A stretch of 64,000 bases of DNA, taken from positions 438,324-502,323 of the forward strand of contig ML133463.1 of the NCBI GenBank assembly GCA_003864495.1. The letters are read 5' to 3'. Under the pieces are notes generated by a model. That model searched no databases, had not been told where the DNA came from, and saw only the letters and a program-made list of their open reading frames with translations. Position 1 is the stretch's first letter. Each line of letters begins with the position of its first letter. This document shows, one piece after another, positions 27,801-37,652 of this stretch. Made by a program: the position numbers and the translations under genes. Source of the stretch: Nemopilema nomurai. Lineage: Eukaryota > Cnidaria > Scyphozoa > Rhizostomeae > Rhizostomatidae.

Positions 27801-29260
27801 TCATAAACACTGGATAAACTTAAACAAAAAGCCAGATTAGGAAATCAAAACATAAAAACAATGTTAAAAAATGTATTAAATATGACAAAAACAAATTTTC
27901 GGAAGGAATCTTACTATTGCTGTTATCGACATATCCATCTTCAGCATCAATCGCATCATCCTCATTATCATCATCAACATCTAGAAAAAAGGTTTTATCT
28001 GTTACTTGCTGTCTTTTGCAGGATATATATGAAATGTCAATGGTACAAGATGATGGTTTGAGGCCAATCAGGATTTTGGGCATGTTGAATTTTCACTGAG
28101 TGTACAGCTGCACTACAATTTATTTCTAAGAGGGGGAGATTACAGTCGAGGGTCAACGATCAAACTTCTCAAACTTCTAATTACCATCCTTGGGAAGGTC
28201 TGCTGCAATTTTTGGCATTGTATGTTTGATGCTGAATGGAGGGGGGGACATACATTGAGAGTAAACCCAGAAAGCCAACTACCACAGGTTTGACCATACA
28301 AGAAGTGAAAGAAATATAATTTCTATATAATAAAAGTATATACTTTTTCCTCTCACATTCATCAGAGTATGCAAATGTCTGTAAATTACCAAAAGTTGAT
28401 CAGTTGAAATTGATATATTTTGGTTTTATTTTTGCGCTATAAGTTAGAGTGTTTATTTAACCACTAGCATCACTTTCAAAACAGTTGTGTGACAACCCAA
28501 TGTCAATACAAATATTTGACTTGACTTTCACTTGCTCCAGCTGCTTACAAAAATTGAAGAAAAAAACACAAAGCTGTAAAAATTTAAGACTATTCTAACA
28601 TTAAAGACCTACAGATGATCTGGTTATATAGATTGGGTCAACGTTTCTTTAAGTAAAACTAATAAAACTGATTGTGATGTGGATCTTACCTGCTTCATCA
28701 ATAATAAAGCTTGGTTTTTTTCTCTTTTTCCTCCTCCCTTCATATTCCTCTTCATCATAATCATCATATTCTTCATCGTCTAACTCATCTTCTTCAGAAT
28801 CTTCATCACCAAGATCTTCACCCTTGTCCAATTTAAAGAAAGTAATTTAATGGCTGGAGATAAGAAGAGGTTCTCTGATATGCCAAATGGCTTTCTATAA
28901 TATTCAAAACTCTTAATATAAGGATTTAGACTGACAGGCAATATGAATAGTTTGTTTGCATGATTAACCAAATGAATCACAAGTAATATGCAAGACGTTC
29001 AATCATCAAGTCAATACATGCATACTTTTAATTAAATTCACAAAAAGTGATTTCACATACTATACATCATATGTCAAGGTTGCATACAATTAAGACTGAA
29101 CACTCTAGGTGCTTTAGGCCCATATCAATTTGCTTCTTTTCTCAAACGGTTTATAGACACTTTATGGCAAACAGCTGGACTCAAAAAAGAGAAAAATTCA
29201 AACCTCTGGTTCTTCTTCCCCTCTATCTTCATCGGAAAAGTCATCTTCGTTGTCCGACAT
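858..29260 (-). CDS. SUPT5H: Transcription elongation factor SPT5 (DSIF large subunit), complete, 31 exons
   Basis: SPT5 pairs with SPT4 to form DSIF, which binds RNA polymerase II in the nucleus and controls promoter-proximal pausing and processive elongation. The spliced frame gives 1050 aa (human about 1087). Exons, 5' to 3': 29260-29204, 28822-28690, 27980-27915, 26235-26198, 25964-25936, 23222-23163, 21831-21769, 21367-21337, 20848-20780, 20018-19932, 19536-19372, 18342-18313, 17854-17789, 16405-16338, 15951-15849, 15331-15256, 14747-14590, 14424-14269, 13598-13501, 12909-12840, 12602-12531, 11806-11756, 10918-10793, 10663-10579, 6496-6365, 5971-5866, 4951-4552, 4204-4000, 3046-2985, 1746-1606, 1007-858. 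All borders are GT-AG and phases match throughout. Order of parts: acidic N-terminus (aa 1-100), NGN domain (about 145-245, with LLPGVKDPSLW and [15 protein letters not shown]), KOW domains from about 245 to 620, a Gly/RGG segment (650-690), a further KOW (690-730), the TP-rich CTR (735-930) and a C-terminal KOW (about 960-1045). The start [12 protein letters not shown] is family-typical. The least certain border is exon 16/17. Confidence 0.97.
2253..2755. mobile_element. 503-bp non-autonomous TIR element (MITE-like) in SPT5 intron 29
   Basis: The ends are perfect inverted copies of CAGGGGCGGAT (2253-2263 and complement of 2745-2755). They are flanked by a perfect 5-bp direct repeat TTATA (2248-2252 and 2756-2760), as expected for a target-site duplication. 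The interior has no open frame of note but repeats a phrase like TCTCAGTTCCRAACAT several times (about 2380-2490). The CAGGGG terminus resembles hAT-type ends, although hAT duplications are usually 8 bp, so the superfamily is left open. Confidence 0.8.
4000..4951 (-). other. SUPT5H: SPT5 C-terminal repeat region (CTR), two exons
   Basis: Exons 27 and 28 encode the CTR, the substrate of P-TEFb (CDK9) in known SPT5 proteins. The first half carries GSQTP/GSRTP units such as [13 protein letters not shown], like the vertebrate GSxTP repeat. It then changes to a run of nearly identical HDPSRTP(S) units, visible in the DNA as a 21-bp tandem repeat around 4655-4775. About 12 TP sites fall in exon 27. 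Exon 28 is a looser TP/SP-rich stretch ([32 protein letters not shown]), matching the second half of the vertebrate CTR. Phosphorylation is inferred from the family. Confidence 0.93.
5172..5627. repeat. Minisatellite, 19-bp unit x 24, in SPT5 intron 26
   Basis: Exactly 456 bp in 24 head-to-tail units of AAAAGGCTACATGAAGGTG, with point variants (GACTACATAAAGG, GACTTCATAAAGG, GGCTATATGAAGG) but no length change. Variant units recur in order; for example, the GACTTCATAAAGG type appears three times at intervals, which suggests higher-order block duplication. The unit length is not a multiple of 3, and the tract lies wholly inside the intron between exons 27 and 26. Confidence 0.97.
6365..6496 (-). 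other. SUPT5H: SPT5 exon 25: poly-Gly/RGG segment leading into a KOW domain
   Basis: This exon starts with a run of 11 glycines, continues with RGRSGG and [10 protein letters not shown] (an RGG-box-like stretch), then enters the KOW motif [14 protein letters not shown] that is completed in exon 26. The Gly run comes from a GGT/GGC/GGA codon repeat. Vertebrate SPT5 has a comparable Gly/Arg segment at this place. The splice acceptor lies only about 25 bp from the 11-bp minisatellite. Confidence 0.9.
6521..6729. repeat. Minisatellite, 11-bp unit x 19, beside an SPT5 splice acceptor
   Basis: Nineteen units of TTGAAGATCNG/N (11 bp, 209 bp total) with variable bases at the two positions after GATC. 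On the SPT5 sense strand (minus) the tract reads as a pyrimidine-rich GATCTTCAAC repeat. It ends about 25 bp upstream of the exon-25 acceptor, where the branch point and polypyrimidine region lie. The minus strand is open across the tract because 3 units make 33 bp, giving an 11-aa periodic peptide; I treat that as a by-product. Confidence 0.96.
7333..7538. repeat. Left terminal inverted repeat of the TTAA element
   Basis: It starts AGAGGAAATGAAACCA and ends with the conserved block at 7519-7538. A middle block (CTGACAATAATTTTTCAACC, about 7460-7479) matches CTGACTTCAATTTTTCAATC in the inverted right arm. Similarity is patchy but collinear with no net length change. Confidence 0.85.
7622..8221 (+). 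pseudogene. Decayed P2X7-ballast-like zinc-domain gene inside the transposon (two exon remnants)
   Basis: Exon 1 remnant (about 7622-7816) encodes an acidic start ([15 protein letters not shown]) and a PARPYQF phrase, then after a frameshift [11 protein letters not shown] and [13 protein letters not shown], ending at a GTAAGT donor. Exon 2 remnant (8006-8221) follows TTTTTTTGCAG and completes W-C-R-C, then reads a TGA where a Gly would be expected. It continues with E-C-R-C-C, and after another frameshift CIAQHEDF and [11 protein letters not shown], ending at GTAAGT. The WCxC...ECxCC spacing and the downstream His-containing segment resemble the Cys-rich C-terminal ballast domain of vertebrate P2X7, which is known as stand-alone genes in many invertebrates. 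At least two frameshifts and one stop show it is not functional. The family match comes from memory of the motif, not a search. Confidence 0.6.
8560..8750 (-). pseudogene. Acidic linker remnant of the transposon's minus-strand gene
   Basis: On the minus strand, one frame reads [17 protein letters not shown] followed by EEEDSDSDS; an adjacent frame continues [16 protein letters not shown] and [10 protein letters not shown] lysine/arginine patch followed by a long Asp/Glu stretch broken by a frameshift looks like a decayed linker between a THAP domain and a transposase core. No transposase core is visible beyond it. Assigning it to the THAP gene is inference from position and strand. Confidence 0.4.
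8920..9159 (-). pseudogene. Exon remnant of the transposon's minus-strand gene
   Basis: After a good acceptor (TTCTGTTTTTCAG, complement of 9160-9172) the minus strand is open for 79 codons to a TAG at 8920-8922. The peptide begins [14 protein letters not shown], contains [14 protein letters not shown], then [15 protein letters not shown], and ends SPKSENN. The paired Cys motifs (CGFCC, CQDC) and the strand fit the linker between a THAP domain and the rest of a transposon protein, but I do not recognise a named domain. Confidence 0.45.
10005..10252 (-). pseudogene. THAP-domain remnant of the transposon's minus-strand gene
   Basis: The minus strand encodes [12 protein letters not shown], a TGA at the expected Trp codon, then [13 protein letters not shown] and [14 protein letters not shown]. 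This is the second half of a C2CH THAP zinc finger (FPKDP, RRxWxxFVRR, CSxHF). Upstream, in another frame, a methionine followed by an Arg-Cys-Val-Val-His segment (about 10199-10252) looks like the first-cysteine strand, with the second Cys lost. THAP domains bind DNA and are the recognition module of P-element and Kolobok-type transposases. A stop and a frameshift make this copy defective. Confidence 0.75.
10312..10517. repeat. Right terminal inverted repeat of the TTAA element
   Basis: Inverse complement of 7333-7538. The outer 16 bp and the inner 20 bp are identical or nearly so; the middle has diverged. The equal 186-bp spacing on both arms supports one ancestral TIR about 206 bp long. 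Confidence 0.85.
11071..11190. repeat. Minisatellite, 19-bp unit, about 6 copies, in SPT5 intron 22
   Basis: Units of GAGCAGAGAGATAATAGGT run head to tail from 11090 to 11184, with a partial unit to 11190 and a degenerate first unit at 11071-11089 (AGAAAAGGT end). The period equals that of the 5.2-kb minisatellite, but the sequence is unrelated. Confidence 0.93.
24335..24385. repeat. Two-copy 28-bp-period direct repeat in SPT5 intron 5
   Basis: TTTCATCTCTAAGAGTAAAA followed by ATC occurs at 24335-24357 and again at 24363-24385 without a mismatch. It is a small recent local duplication in the 2.7-kb intron between exons 5 and 6; nothing else in that intron is recognisable. Confidence 0.9.
27041..27096. 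repeat. Low-complexity TTAGCTTTCA/TTAGTTTAAT tract in SPT5 intron 3
   Basis: Short direct repeats: TTAGCTTTCA twice, then TTAGTTTCTA and TTAGTTTAA-type units. A simple-sequence tract inside the 1.7-kb intron between exons 3 and 4. Confidence 0.75.
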
Positions 29261-32200
29261 TGCTCTTTTAGGAAATGAGAAGATATATTTTATGCAGACA
29301 CGTTCTCAAAAGGAAAATCAGGACGACCAATATGGCTGCCAAGTACTCCATGTACTTTTGATTCGCTCCTTCGCAGTTGCGAGTCGCAAGACACTGATCT
29401 CCACGGGGCTCAATTTACACCATATCATAGCTTTTTGGGATGGCATGGTTTTAATACCGAAATAGTTGCTACTAAATAGTTTAAGAATCATTCAGTAACA
29501 ATATTCATATCGAAACAGAAATAGCCAATCTTTGACATCTTGTGTTCCTTGCTCCAGTTAGACAGTTAGTAAGTGCTAGGTAGCTTGGAGTTGTGCTAAA
29601 TCTTTTCTGTTCACAGCATACGATTTGGTTTTACATTTGGCTTGCTTTTCACAACATGAGTAATTATCATTAAATAAAATTATATTGTCTGAAATTGGTT
29701 TGCTGCTATGTCTGAGAGCTGACTGCAGAAATCACTTTTTCAAAATTGCACGAATTTGCAAAATCACAAAATCTCTCGAAATATTCTCAGCTTATTTGCT
29801 TAACAATTTTCTTTCCACCTAGAAGATGGCAAAAGCCTCGGATGAATCATGAAAAAATGTATGCGATAGGAAAAGCATTTAAACTCATAAATAAAGCATT
29901 CCACTTTTAATTAGATTTACTTGGGTGCACGTTGCCGCTTTTTAACATTAATCACTAAGTTAGAGCATAGAGAATCAATTACACTTCTAATCAAAATTAA
30001 GTTACCGAATACACTGATGCTTTGTCTGAAATGGTTAAGGAAGCTCCTACGTACGGTCTCCCGCTGAGATGACCCTGCAAAAGGACCTTGATCGTGACAT
30101 AAAAACGCACATCACAGCAATCTGTCTCTGCGATGGCGCGTTGGTTTCATTAATAACTAAATTTGGCCCTAGTTTGCTTCCTTTCGGCAAGTTCACCAGC
30201 GAATTGATCCATTAGAGAAGCTTCGAATCTTTCCGAAATCCTTCTGTCGGGTTTCGCATAGTGCTAATTTGTTCATGGGCATGCACGTGACTCAAATCAT
30301 TAGACAAGGCTTATCACAAATTCGACGTGAGTTGATTTATATCGTCTGTGATACTCGAATGGCTTCGAAGTTCATTCATTTGGTTAGATTCTAAGTTCTA
30401 AGTTCATTCATTTGGTTAGATTTAACAAACAAAACTAAAAATCGGCAGAGATTAAATCTAGGAGTGCTGATGTACAATAATGGTTAAAAGTTCATGCATT
30501 CCATTTGATCCCAATGAAATAAAATGCTGGAACATTTCTTAGTATGCAATTTTCTCCAGGATCTCCACAAGCACTGATTATGACCACTTTATTGTTTCTT
30601 CTAACTATTTATACTCCATATAACACAGCACTAAATAATTCTTTTCTCCGTGTCCTCAATTTTGTTTACAGCACTAGCTGCTATATTCTTCGACCGGACA
30701 TTTTATTCTGATTTTGGCTTCACCAAGTAGCCAGATATTTATTGCTGATACCCCCATGTTTGTACATCACAACCGGCGTATCACAATCAACAACAGGGAA
30801 TATGTTTGCTTCTCAAATTCAACACCCGTTCATACGATTTCCTTCAGAAGCTAAGAAGCACTTGTAACACTTGCAAGCTGTAAAAAAGAGTCCAACCTTG
30901 CATTGGATATGTCATAATCTTGTTTCCTCTTGCGTTAACGTGTTTTACTCATAACAGGATTACCTAATCCAAAGATCTAATCCAAGCTAATCCAAATCTA
31001 ATTCAAACGATGTCGATCTCTTCCAAGGGAAAACCAAAGAATCATCTCGATATTTGTGTATCCTGGCAAAGTTAATAGTGCAATGGGTGGAAGACTTTCT
31101 TCAATCAGTAGGTACATTTTAGAGAAGGATCTCGTGTTTTTGTCGCCTTGGCCTCATGTTTTATATAGATGCAATCACTAGCTAATAAAAAGGAATGAGC
31201 TACAACGACATGACTGCTAAAACGTACCTAAAAAAGATCCAATTTTACACAAAGGGGCAGATAAACTATAAAGAGGGAACCAGGAGAATAGTTTTTATAT
31301 GCTTTAGGAAGCCATCACTCAAATTTCACCAATTAATCCCATCCCAGCTGCGCTTTATCAAAAGTTTCCAAAATCGCACTTTGCATTTCTGATAAACGTA
31401 CACCAACAAAAATTGATCTTTACTGATTTTTACCGTGGTTGCTAATGCTCTGTTGATTTTCAAGAGGAGAACTCAAATATCTCTAAAATAGTGCCCATGT
31501 TTCTGCACTGCAACAAACTGTTCAAATCTCCAATTCGGGTATTATCTTTAAACTTGAAATGCTATGCGACTGTAAAAAGCGATCAACTTCAAGACAAACT
31601 GAGGCACTGAAAGAAGGACAATAAAGATAATTGATGGAGTGGAATTTAAAAGCGCCGTCCGTTTTCCCTATGTTATCAAGGTCATTGCAACCTTTTTATC
31701 TTGATAGAAAACAATGATAACATTTGAAAACATTTGCGCGTAGTAATCTTTTCAACATTATGATCTCTAAACTTTCGTGCTAACATGATGTGACCGAAGT
31801 CATGGTTCATCTTAGCAGATCATCAACATACAAATAACTGTTCTAATGCTTTGACCTTTGCGAAATGAAACTACATTTCCATCTCACAACATTTTCCTAC
31901 AGTATGTAGCTGACTAAAAGCTTTATGTGAGCATTGGCTGAGAAAGAATCTACCAAATGCTTTTACAAACACTCGGTCTTAAGTACACCTAGATCTGGAA
32001 ATTTCTAATGCTCCTACAGGGAAAAGTGCTCAAAGATCTGTCTTTGAATCCGAGCACAAAAATCCTATCCATTCTATTTCAATCAGGGAATGTTTCCCCT
32101 GGAAAACAGCACAGCTGTATGCTAATGCTGAAGAGTAGCAGGTGAAAACCTAACAGATGACTAGTTTAAGCATCTATAAATACGCTTTTCTTGAATGAGA

Positions 32201-33560
32201 TGCTTAGTTTTGAGCCCAGCAAAGACTTCGAGTCTCTAGGTAAGATAGTGCTCTAATCTGTCTTCTGGGAATTTCTCATTCGAAGATAAGAAGATACATC
32301 AAGTCAGTATTTCACAAGGTAAGCATCTACAGTTCCTTCTTTCTAGCAGAATTTCTTAAGTGTCGCAATTGGAGTTTGAGAAAATTTTCAAGGAGTTATA
32401 CCAATAATTGCTAACTACAGAATTTCCTTAGAGTGCTATGTAGCATTGTAATGTATAGGCGAGATTGAAGAAAAAATCTCAATCAAACTTTTTTTTGTTA
32501 AGCAAAGATTGTCAAATTTATTTGTTTGACATAATTCAATTGATAATGTATAAGTTCTAGAACTAAAAATGGTGTTATTTGATTCATAACAGCAAATCCA
32601 AAGAACTAAAAAATGAAACTGTATGTCTATAGGCAAAATAGCGGTTTCTGTATTACCTGAAAAGCGAATGGAATTATGATAGTTTTGCAAAAGAAAGATA
32701 ACCTTGTCTAAGATAACATTTAAAAATATAAACCTTGTCTAGTTTGAGAAATCCGCCGCTATTAGAGACGTTAGAGAAAGAGGGGGGCGTCCGTTTGTTG
32801 AATTGTTACCATCCAATGGGTAGACCTGTCTCTATTTGAGAGTATTAAGTTCAATGTTTGCCCAGATTGCCTGTTAATGTCTTTAACGAACCCAGTTGAT
32901 ACAAAACTACTAGGAATCCGTCTGAATTATCTTAAAGGTGCCACAAGGCATAGTTATTTTCTAGAATTATAAAAGTAATAAATCTCAAGCCTTTTCTTGT
33001 CAAAACAAACTTTCATTAGTTATTCACTAACGGCAAATAACTTTTTTCATTTAAATGCTTAAATTGCAAGGCTTATGTAAATCCTTTCATGGACGCTTGA
33101 TACCATAAGTTTCTTTTGAGAAATTTGCTATCATTTAAAAACATTACATAGTTTTCTCAGACAGTCTATCTCTGTTTGATAATAGAGCATTTTTTGAAGA
33201 CCTACCTACATTGTTGTTTAATCTATTAAGTAAGCACATCCCTGATCGCAGCGAGGCACATTAGTTAATGTAATAAATGTTTCATGAAATAAGATGAAAT
33301 ATTTATTCTGGCTCGAAGGTATTAAGGTAGAGCTAATAAACATATTTAACTTGAATGATAGCGATGCTCTTGTCCAACCTTAGCGCATGTATTTTTTCAC
33401 TGAAGCCATAGATATATATTCTAGGCTAGTTCTTATTCGTCAGTTCCGTAAAGCTTCCCTTTCTACTCTCGCGAAATGATTATTCAATACCGTATCATGT
33501 GGCTCTAGACGTTAGTCCAAGATAACATCAGGATAGGTGCGTTGGTAATACAACGAATTT
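29261..33560. other. SPT5 upstream region and intergenic DNA, no gene seen
   Basis: This holds the SPT5 promoter and any 5' UTR, which I cannot delimit from sequence alone. Open frames are short and without recognisable motifs. One perfect 23-bp direct repeat (AAGTTCATTCATTTGGTTAG...) lies at 30368-30390 and 30400-30422. I see no tRNA, rRNA or conserved exon. Confidence 0.5.
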
Positions 33561-33586
33561 CATGTAATTTTTAAAAACACATATCA

Positions 33587-34135
33587 ATGCGTTGGATTTT
33601 AACAAGCGCTGCGAGGCAGGGACTGCGTGGGCGCTACTTGCCTTACAACAGTGATCAAGTACTAATCACAAATCGACGTGATCACTCCTTTCAAAGCGTT
33701 ACACTTTCGTTTAGAACTTCCGCGATGCAACGAACCTTTATAGTTAATCGCAACATTATGATGGTTTCCCTGACATCACGTCGCTTTTTCGAAGCGCTAG
33801 ATGTTCTGTTGTGGTTTTCGATAACAACGCTGCATTAATGACGCCCTGGAAGTATGGAAATTCAGGCCTACGTCAACTTATATATGGCCGACGTGCCGCT
33901 ATAAGTGCGGGCGGATTTTTGCAAGAGGTAAAAATTCTTAAGGATGATGTTAAGAATTGGAAACGTCTCGCGTGATTTACTAAATCAATCCAAAAATGCG
34001 TTGCAAAATTTGCTGTAACAAATTGGCAAGAAGATGAAGAGTGGAAACAAAGCTATCACCATCGAGCGATAAAGTTATTCGAAACTTTCCATGTCTGTAT
34101 AACGAGAAATGCGAATATAAAAAGACGCAAAGGAT
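33587..34135 (+). other. Unrecognised, more GC-rich open stretch; possible decayed exon(s)
   Basis: An 83-codon open frame starts at 33587 with an Arg-rich, acid-poor N-terminus (MRWILTSAARQGLRGRYL), like a mitochondrial presequence. A second frame (about 33780-34135) reads VVVFDNNAALMTPWKYG, LRQLIYGRRAAISAGGFLQE and, after a single TGA, continues to IKRRKG before the next stop. The base composition is richer than the surroundings. I do not recognise a family. It could be a decayed gene, an unspliced lineage-specific gene, or chance. Confidence 0.2.
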
Positions 34136-34429
34136 GAAAACAAAATGCATGTAAGGCTATCACTGACCTCCATCAAGGCCTAAACTATCTTCAACTGCAG
34201 CAAATTAACTATAGCTGCTTCTCAATTTCCTGCCTTGAATAACGGAGAGAGGCGTGGCATACATGGCACGAAGCAACGAAGCAACGTAAATAGTGGCCCC
34301 GGATTCGAGGCCCTGGGCCGAATCATCTTTGTGGCCCTTGTTTCAAAATTTTTTGTTAACCAAGATTATTCTTTAAGTTGTTTTCTGTTAGAATTATTAC
34401 GTCTCGAGCTAGTGCCTTTTAGCTTTCTT

Positions 34430-34506
34430 CTACGGTGCGGGGCCCCTTCTGGGTTACCAAAAGCACGGGGCCACGGCCCCCTGGCCCCCCTCTATAATCG
34501 CCACTG
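34430..34506. mobile_element. GC-rich transposon-end fragment
   Basis: Read on the minus strand from 34506, the sequence starts CAGTGGCGATTATAGAGGGG followed by GGCCAGG and more G-rich DNA. This kind of CAGTGGCG...GGGGGCC end is common for hAT-type elements in animal genomes. A similar GTGGCCCCGG phrase lies upstream at about 34291. I could not find a matching second terminus or a target duplication, so this is a fragment call only. Confidence 0.4.
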
Positions 34507-35121
34507 ATCGGAGACATCGTATAAGTGCTTCTTCACGTTGGCCAGGACAACGGCGAAATCAACGTAGGAATACTTGAAAGACTTTCAACTTATGTCCCGA
34601 CGAGTCCTAGACCTGGCGTAGACGTGTTGAACAAAGCAAAACAAGACCTTTGATGGGAACGATTAGCAGAACGTGATCTCATTAGAAAGTGCAAGGCTTT
34701 TGGGTCAATTTATTAAAAAATTCAATTCTTTTCGATACTCCAAACATCCAAAAGTTATTAATTATAAAGGTTATCCCCGAAAGTTGACCTGCCCTCCATT
34801 TGATCGACGCTCTACCAAGATATTATTCGTACACGCATGCAACTAAGCCAGAGTGTGTTGATAAAGAAATTTCGTTATCTTCGTTATCAAATAAGCGTAA
34901 ACGTCAATTGATTCCCCAACTAGACAGGTTTCCTCTGATATATGCAATTACGTATGGCTACATCTCTTGCTTGGTTGAAGGAGTTGAAAGTTTATTGCTC
35001 CCTAAAGAGCAAAAGCCGCCTTGTGCTTGCCATGCGCACTTTCGTCTGTCAGCTACTGTCGTAAACCCCCCTCCCCCCCTTCAGAATGCTTTTAGAAAAC
35101 GTGAAATTAAGATACGTGATT

Positions 35122-35375
35122 ACGTTTCATAAAATTCGTTGTACAATTTATCCAATGTTGTTTTGGAGAGGAATATCTTTATGTGTCTGTCATATCCCTT
35201 ATGTGCCTGTCAAATAGTGCAGTTAAACAACCTCCAACCCCCCCCCCCCACCTCCCCCCAAATACCCTCCCTTCTCATAAAAAGCATTTAAAATGCGCAA
35301 TTTATATATTCGGAGGACACTAACGTTTCACAAAATTCATGGTACAATTTATCCAATGTTGTTTTGGAACGGAAT
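35122..35375. repeat. Direct repeat, 53-bp copies 201 bp apart, with poly-C tracts
   Basis: ACGTTTCAYAAAATTCRTKG... to TTTTGGARMGGAAT occurs at 35122-35174 and 35323-35375 with only a few mismatches. Each copy is preceded by a C-rich tract (35067-35080 and 35237-35271) and a short AGAATGCTTTT/AAAAGCATTT-like segment. The arrangement is a tandem duplication with a unit of about 200 bp, probably part of an interspersed repeat. Confidence 0.85.
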
Positions 35376-37652
35376 GCGCCCTTATATGGGACATTGCAAA
35401 TTGACTTGGATGCTCGTTTTCTAAGCCCTTTGGTTGTGGTCATGTTACTGGAGATTATGAATTTTCTCCAAAGGAGCGACGGAAAAAGGTCAGCTTAAGC
35501 GAATGAATTTGGACTCGGAGCATTGACTCATTTTTACCTCTTCTCTTTGGGCAAATAGGATGAAGGCTTCTTCCGCACTTTCTCTTCTGTCATTCGGGAT
35601 ATCCAAATCGCTTCAAAGGAAACGATTGGGCTCATAACTAGAGCTTAAAATTGCAAAGATGTGAGACTGATAAAAGCTTCGCAAAATACTATGCGCCTTT
35701 GAACAGAATTTTCGCTTCTTCAAGAGAACGATCTCCATGCAAACTGCAATCGAAGGTAAGAATTCTACAGCTGCTTTTGAAGAAGAGCTAATGTCTTCAG
35801 ATATAAATATATGAATTCGGATGTGATTATATAAGCTTTGATTATTATGTCTTACGAGATAATTGATCACTTCGGTTCTTGATTTGACAATAATTTGATT
35901 TGAATTGTAATACTTTTCCATATTGCTCTCGCTTGTAAAAAGGGAACAAGAATTAAGGATTTTCTATTGATAACACTCTTGGCAATGAATGCAAATTTTG
36001 ATGATGTCAACGACAAAACCAAGCTCAATTAATTTTTTCATTCTCCTTAGACAACCTTAATACCAAAATCTCTAATTGTTTTGTCTCATAACAACAACAT
36101 GAAGGCTGGATGACTTCTATTACATAGCGAACTTTACATTATTGGACAATACATTTAAAATTCATCTGGGATTCCAAAACTAGAACACAAGAGTGGTGCA
36201 TGCTTTTAGTGAATATAACGGACTTTTATTCAGGGGATCTCTAGTTTGAGTAAGAAACCATCAGAATGACCGAATTTTGAATCGTCTCGCGTGTGTCCAT
36301 TCATAGCGCTTTCGTGTTCAGCCAGTAATTTAAAGTGCAAAAAAGGAACTCTATATTCCTTCATAACATTGACACAAGTTCCCAACCAATCCTTGTCAGA
36401 AGTGTACCACCTAAGAACAATTATAATTTTTTGTCTATGCTTCTTTATGAGCCATCACAAAGCTCTTTGTGACTACAAAGTTTACCGAAAATTTCGAGAA
36501 GTGATGGACAACACAACACAAACTTTGCGTGCGTGGATCTTCGTTCGATCCACGTTGGTGGCATATGTTTAGCATTGAACGTGGATCGCCATATAACTCC
36601 ATTAATTGCCAAATCATTCTTAGATTTCTGCAATAATGCAGAAGCCTCTACATATATTCGTCAATTATTTTACGTCAGAGGCCATATATGTATTCCCATG
36701 CTCCCTGTGGTATCATTTTATATTTTGTGAATATGAAAAAAACAACAAGAAAATCTTGCGTAGAGGACTTTGGGCAAGCCACAGTAAAACTTATCAATTG
36801 CACAGTTTCTTTTCTTCTATTGGAAAAACGCTATGTAATATCACCAAAAACTTTCTAATAAATTCCGCACAAGCCAACATTCATCTATAGAAGTAGAAGA
36901 AGAAGAACATTCATATCATTTTATATTTTAACTTATAATTGTAATAACGAAAAACCCGGAAACTATTTTAGTAAAGGCAGTAGATTTGGCACCTCAAAAA
37001 ATGTCAAAAAGAAATTCCCCATATTGGTATACATTGTCATGTTTTTGGTTCCTATATAAAAGCATGATAAAACAAAGAATATAAGTTTCATAATATCTAG
37101 CTTAACTAGTTGTAACTGGTTGACTAAGGAGACGCGATGTGAGATTTAATTCCCTTATCCAGTGAAAGGTACGATCATTCTAATTTGAAGAGTCTCTTTG
37201 TGTAATATTGCTACATTATTCAAAAGATTGTCTTGGTTGCATATTTGATTTGCTTGCAAACATTGTTAAAGACAGCTGTGATACGTTTGAAAGCAAAAAC
37301 GGACTTCGAATGTAGCCCCTATACACAAAATATCTAGTTAATGGAAAACCGCGTTGATAAATTCTATCGAAAGGTGAGTGAGGTTCGCATAGTAGATGCT
37401 TCTTCAAAACACAATACAGAAAAGAATGAAATGTGTTTAAGAGGAAAGTATTCTTCTCAGAGTAAATACGTTGTGACAAATTTAGACAATTTGTTTTCCA
37501 GGTGATGGATACTTGAGTCAGCTAAGGGTTTGATATTATTTAGGTGAATATAAAAATGCCCTAGCTTCAGGGCAATGCATTTAACATCGATGTCATCACA
37601 ACAATCACAGTGAGAATTACAATATTCAATTTTTTCACTTTCAGGACACAAG
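35376..37652. other. Intergenic DNA upstream of the GPCR, no gene seen
   Basis: AT-rich with only short unrecognisable open frames. A TTTTTTCACTTTCAG acceptor-like sequence ends 8 bp before the GPCR start codon (about 37630-37644), so a 5'-UTR intron ending there is possible. Confidence 0.45.

Noticed and set aside
34800..35132. 110-codon plus-strand open frame
   Set aside because: It runs into the C-tract/duplicated repeat and shows no domain; likely chance.
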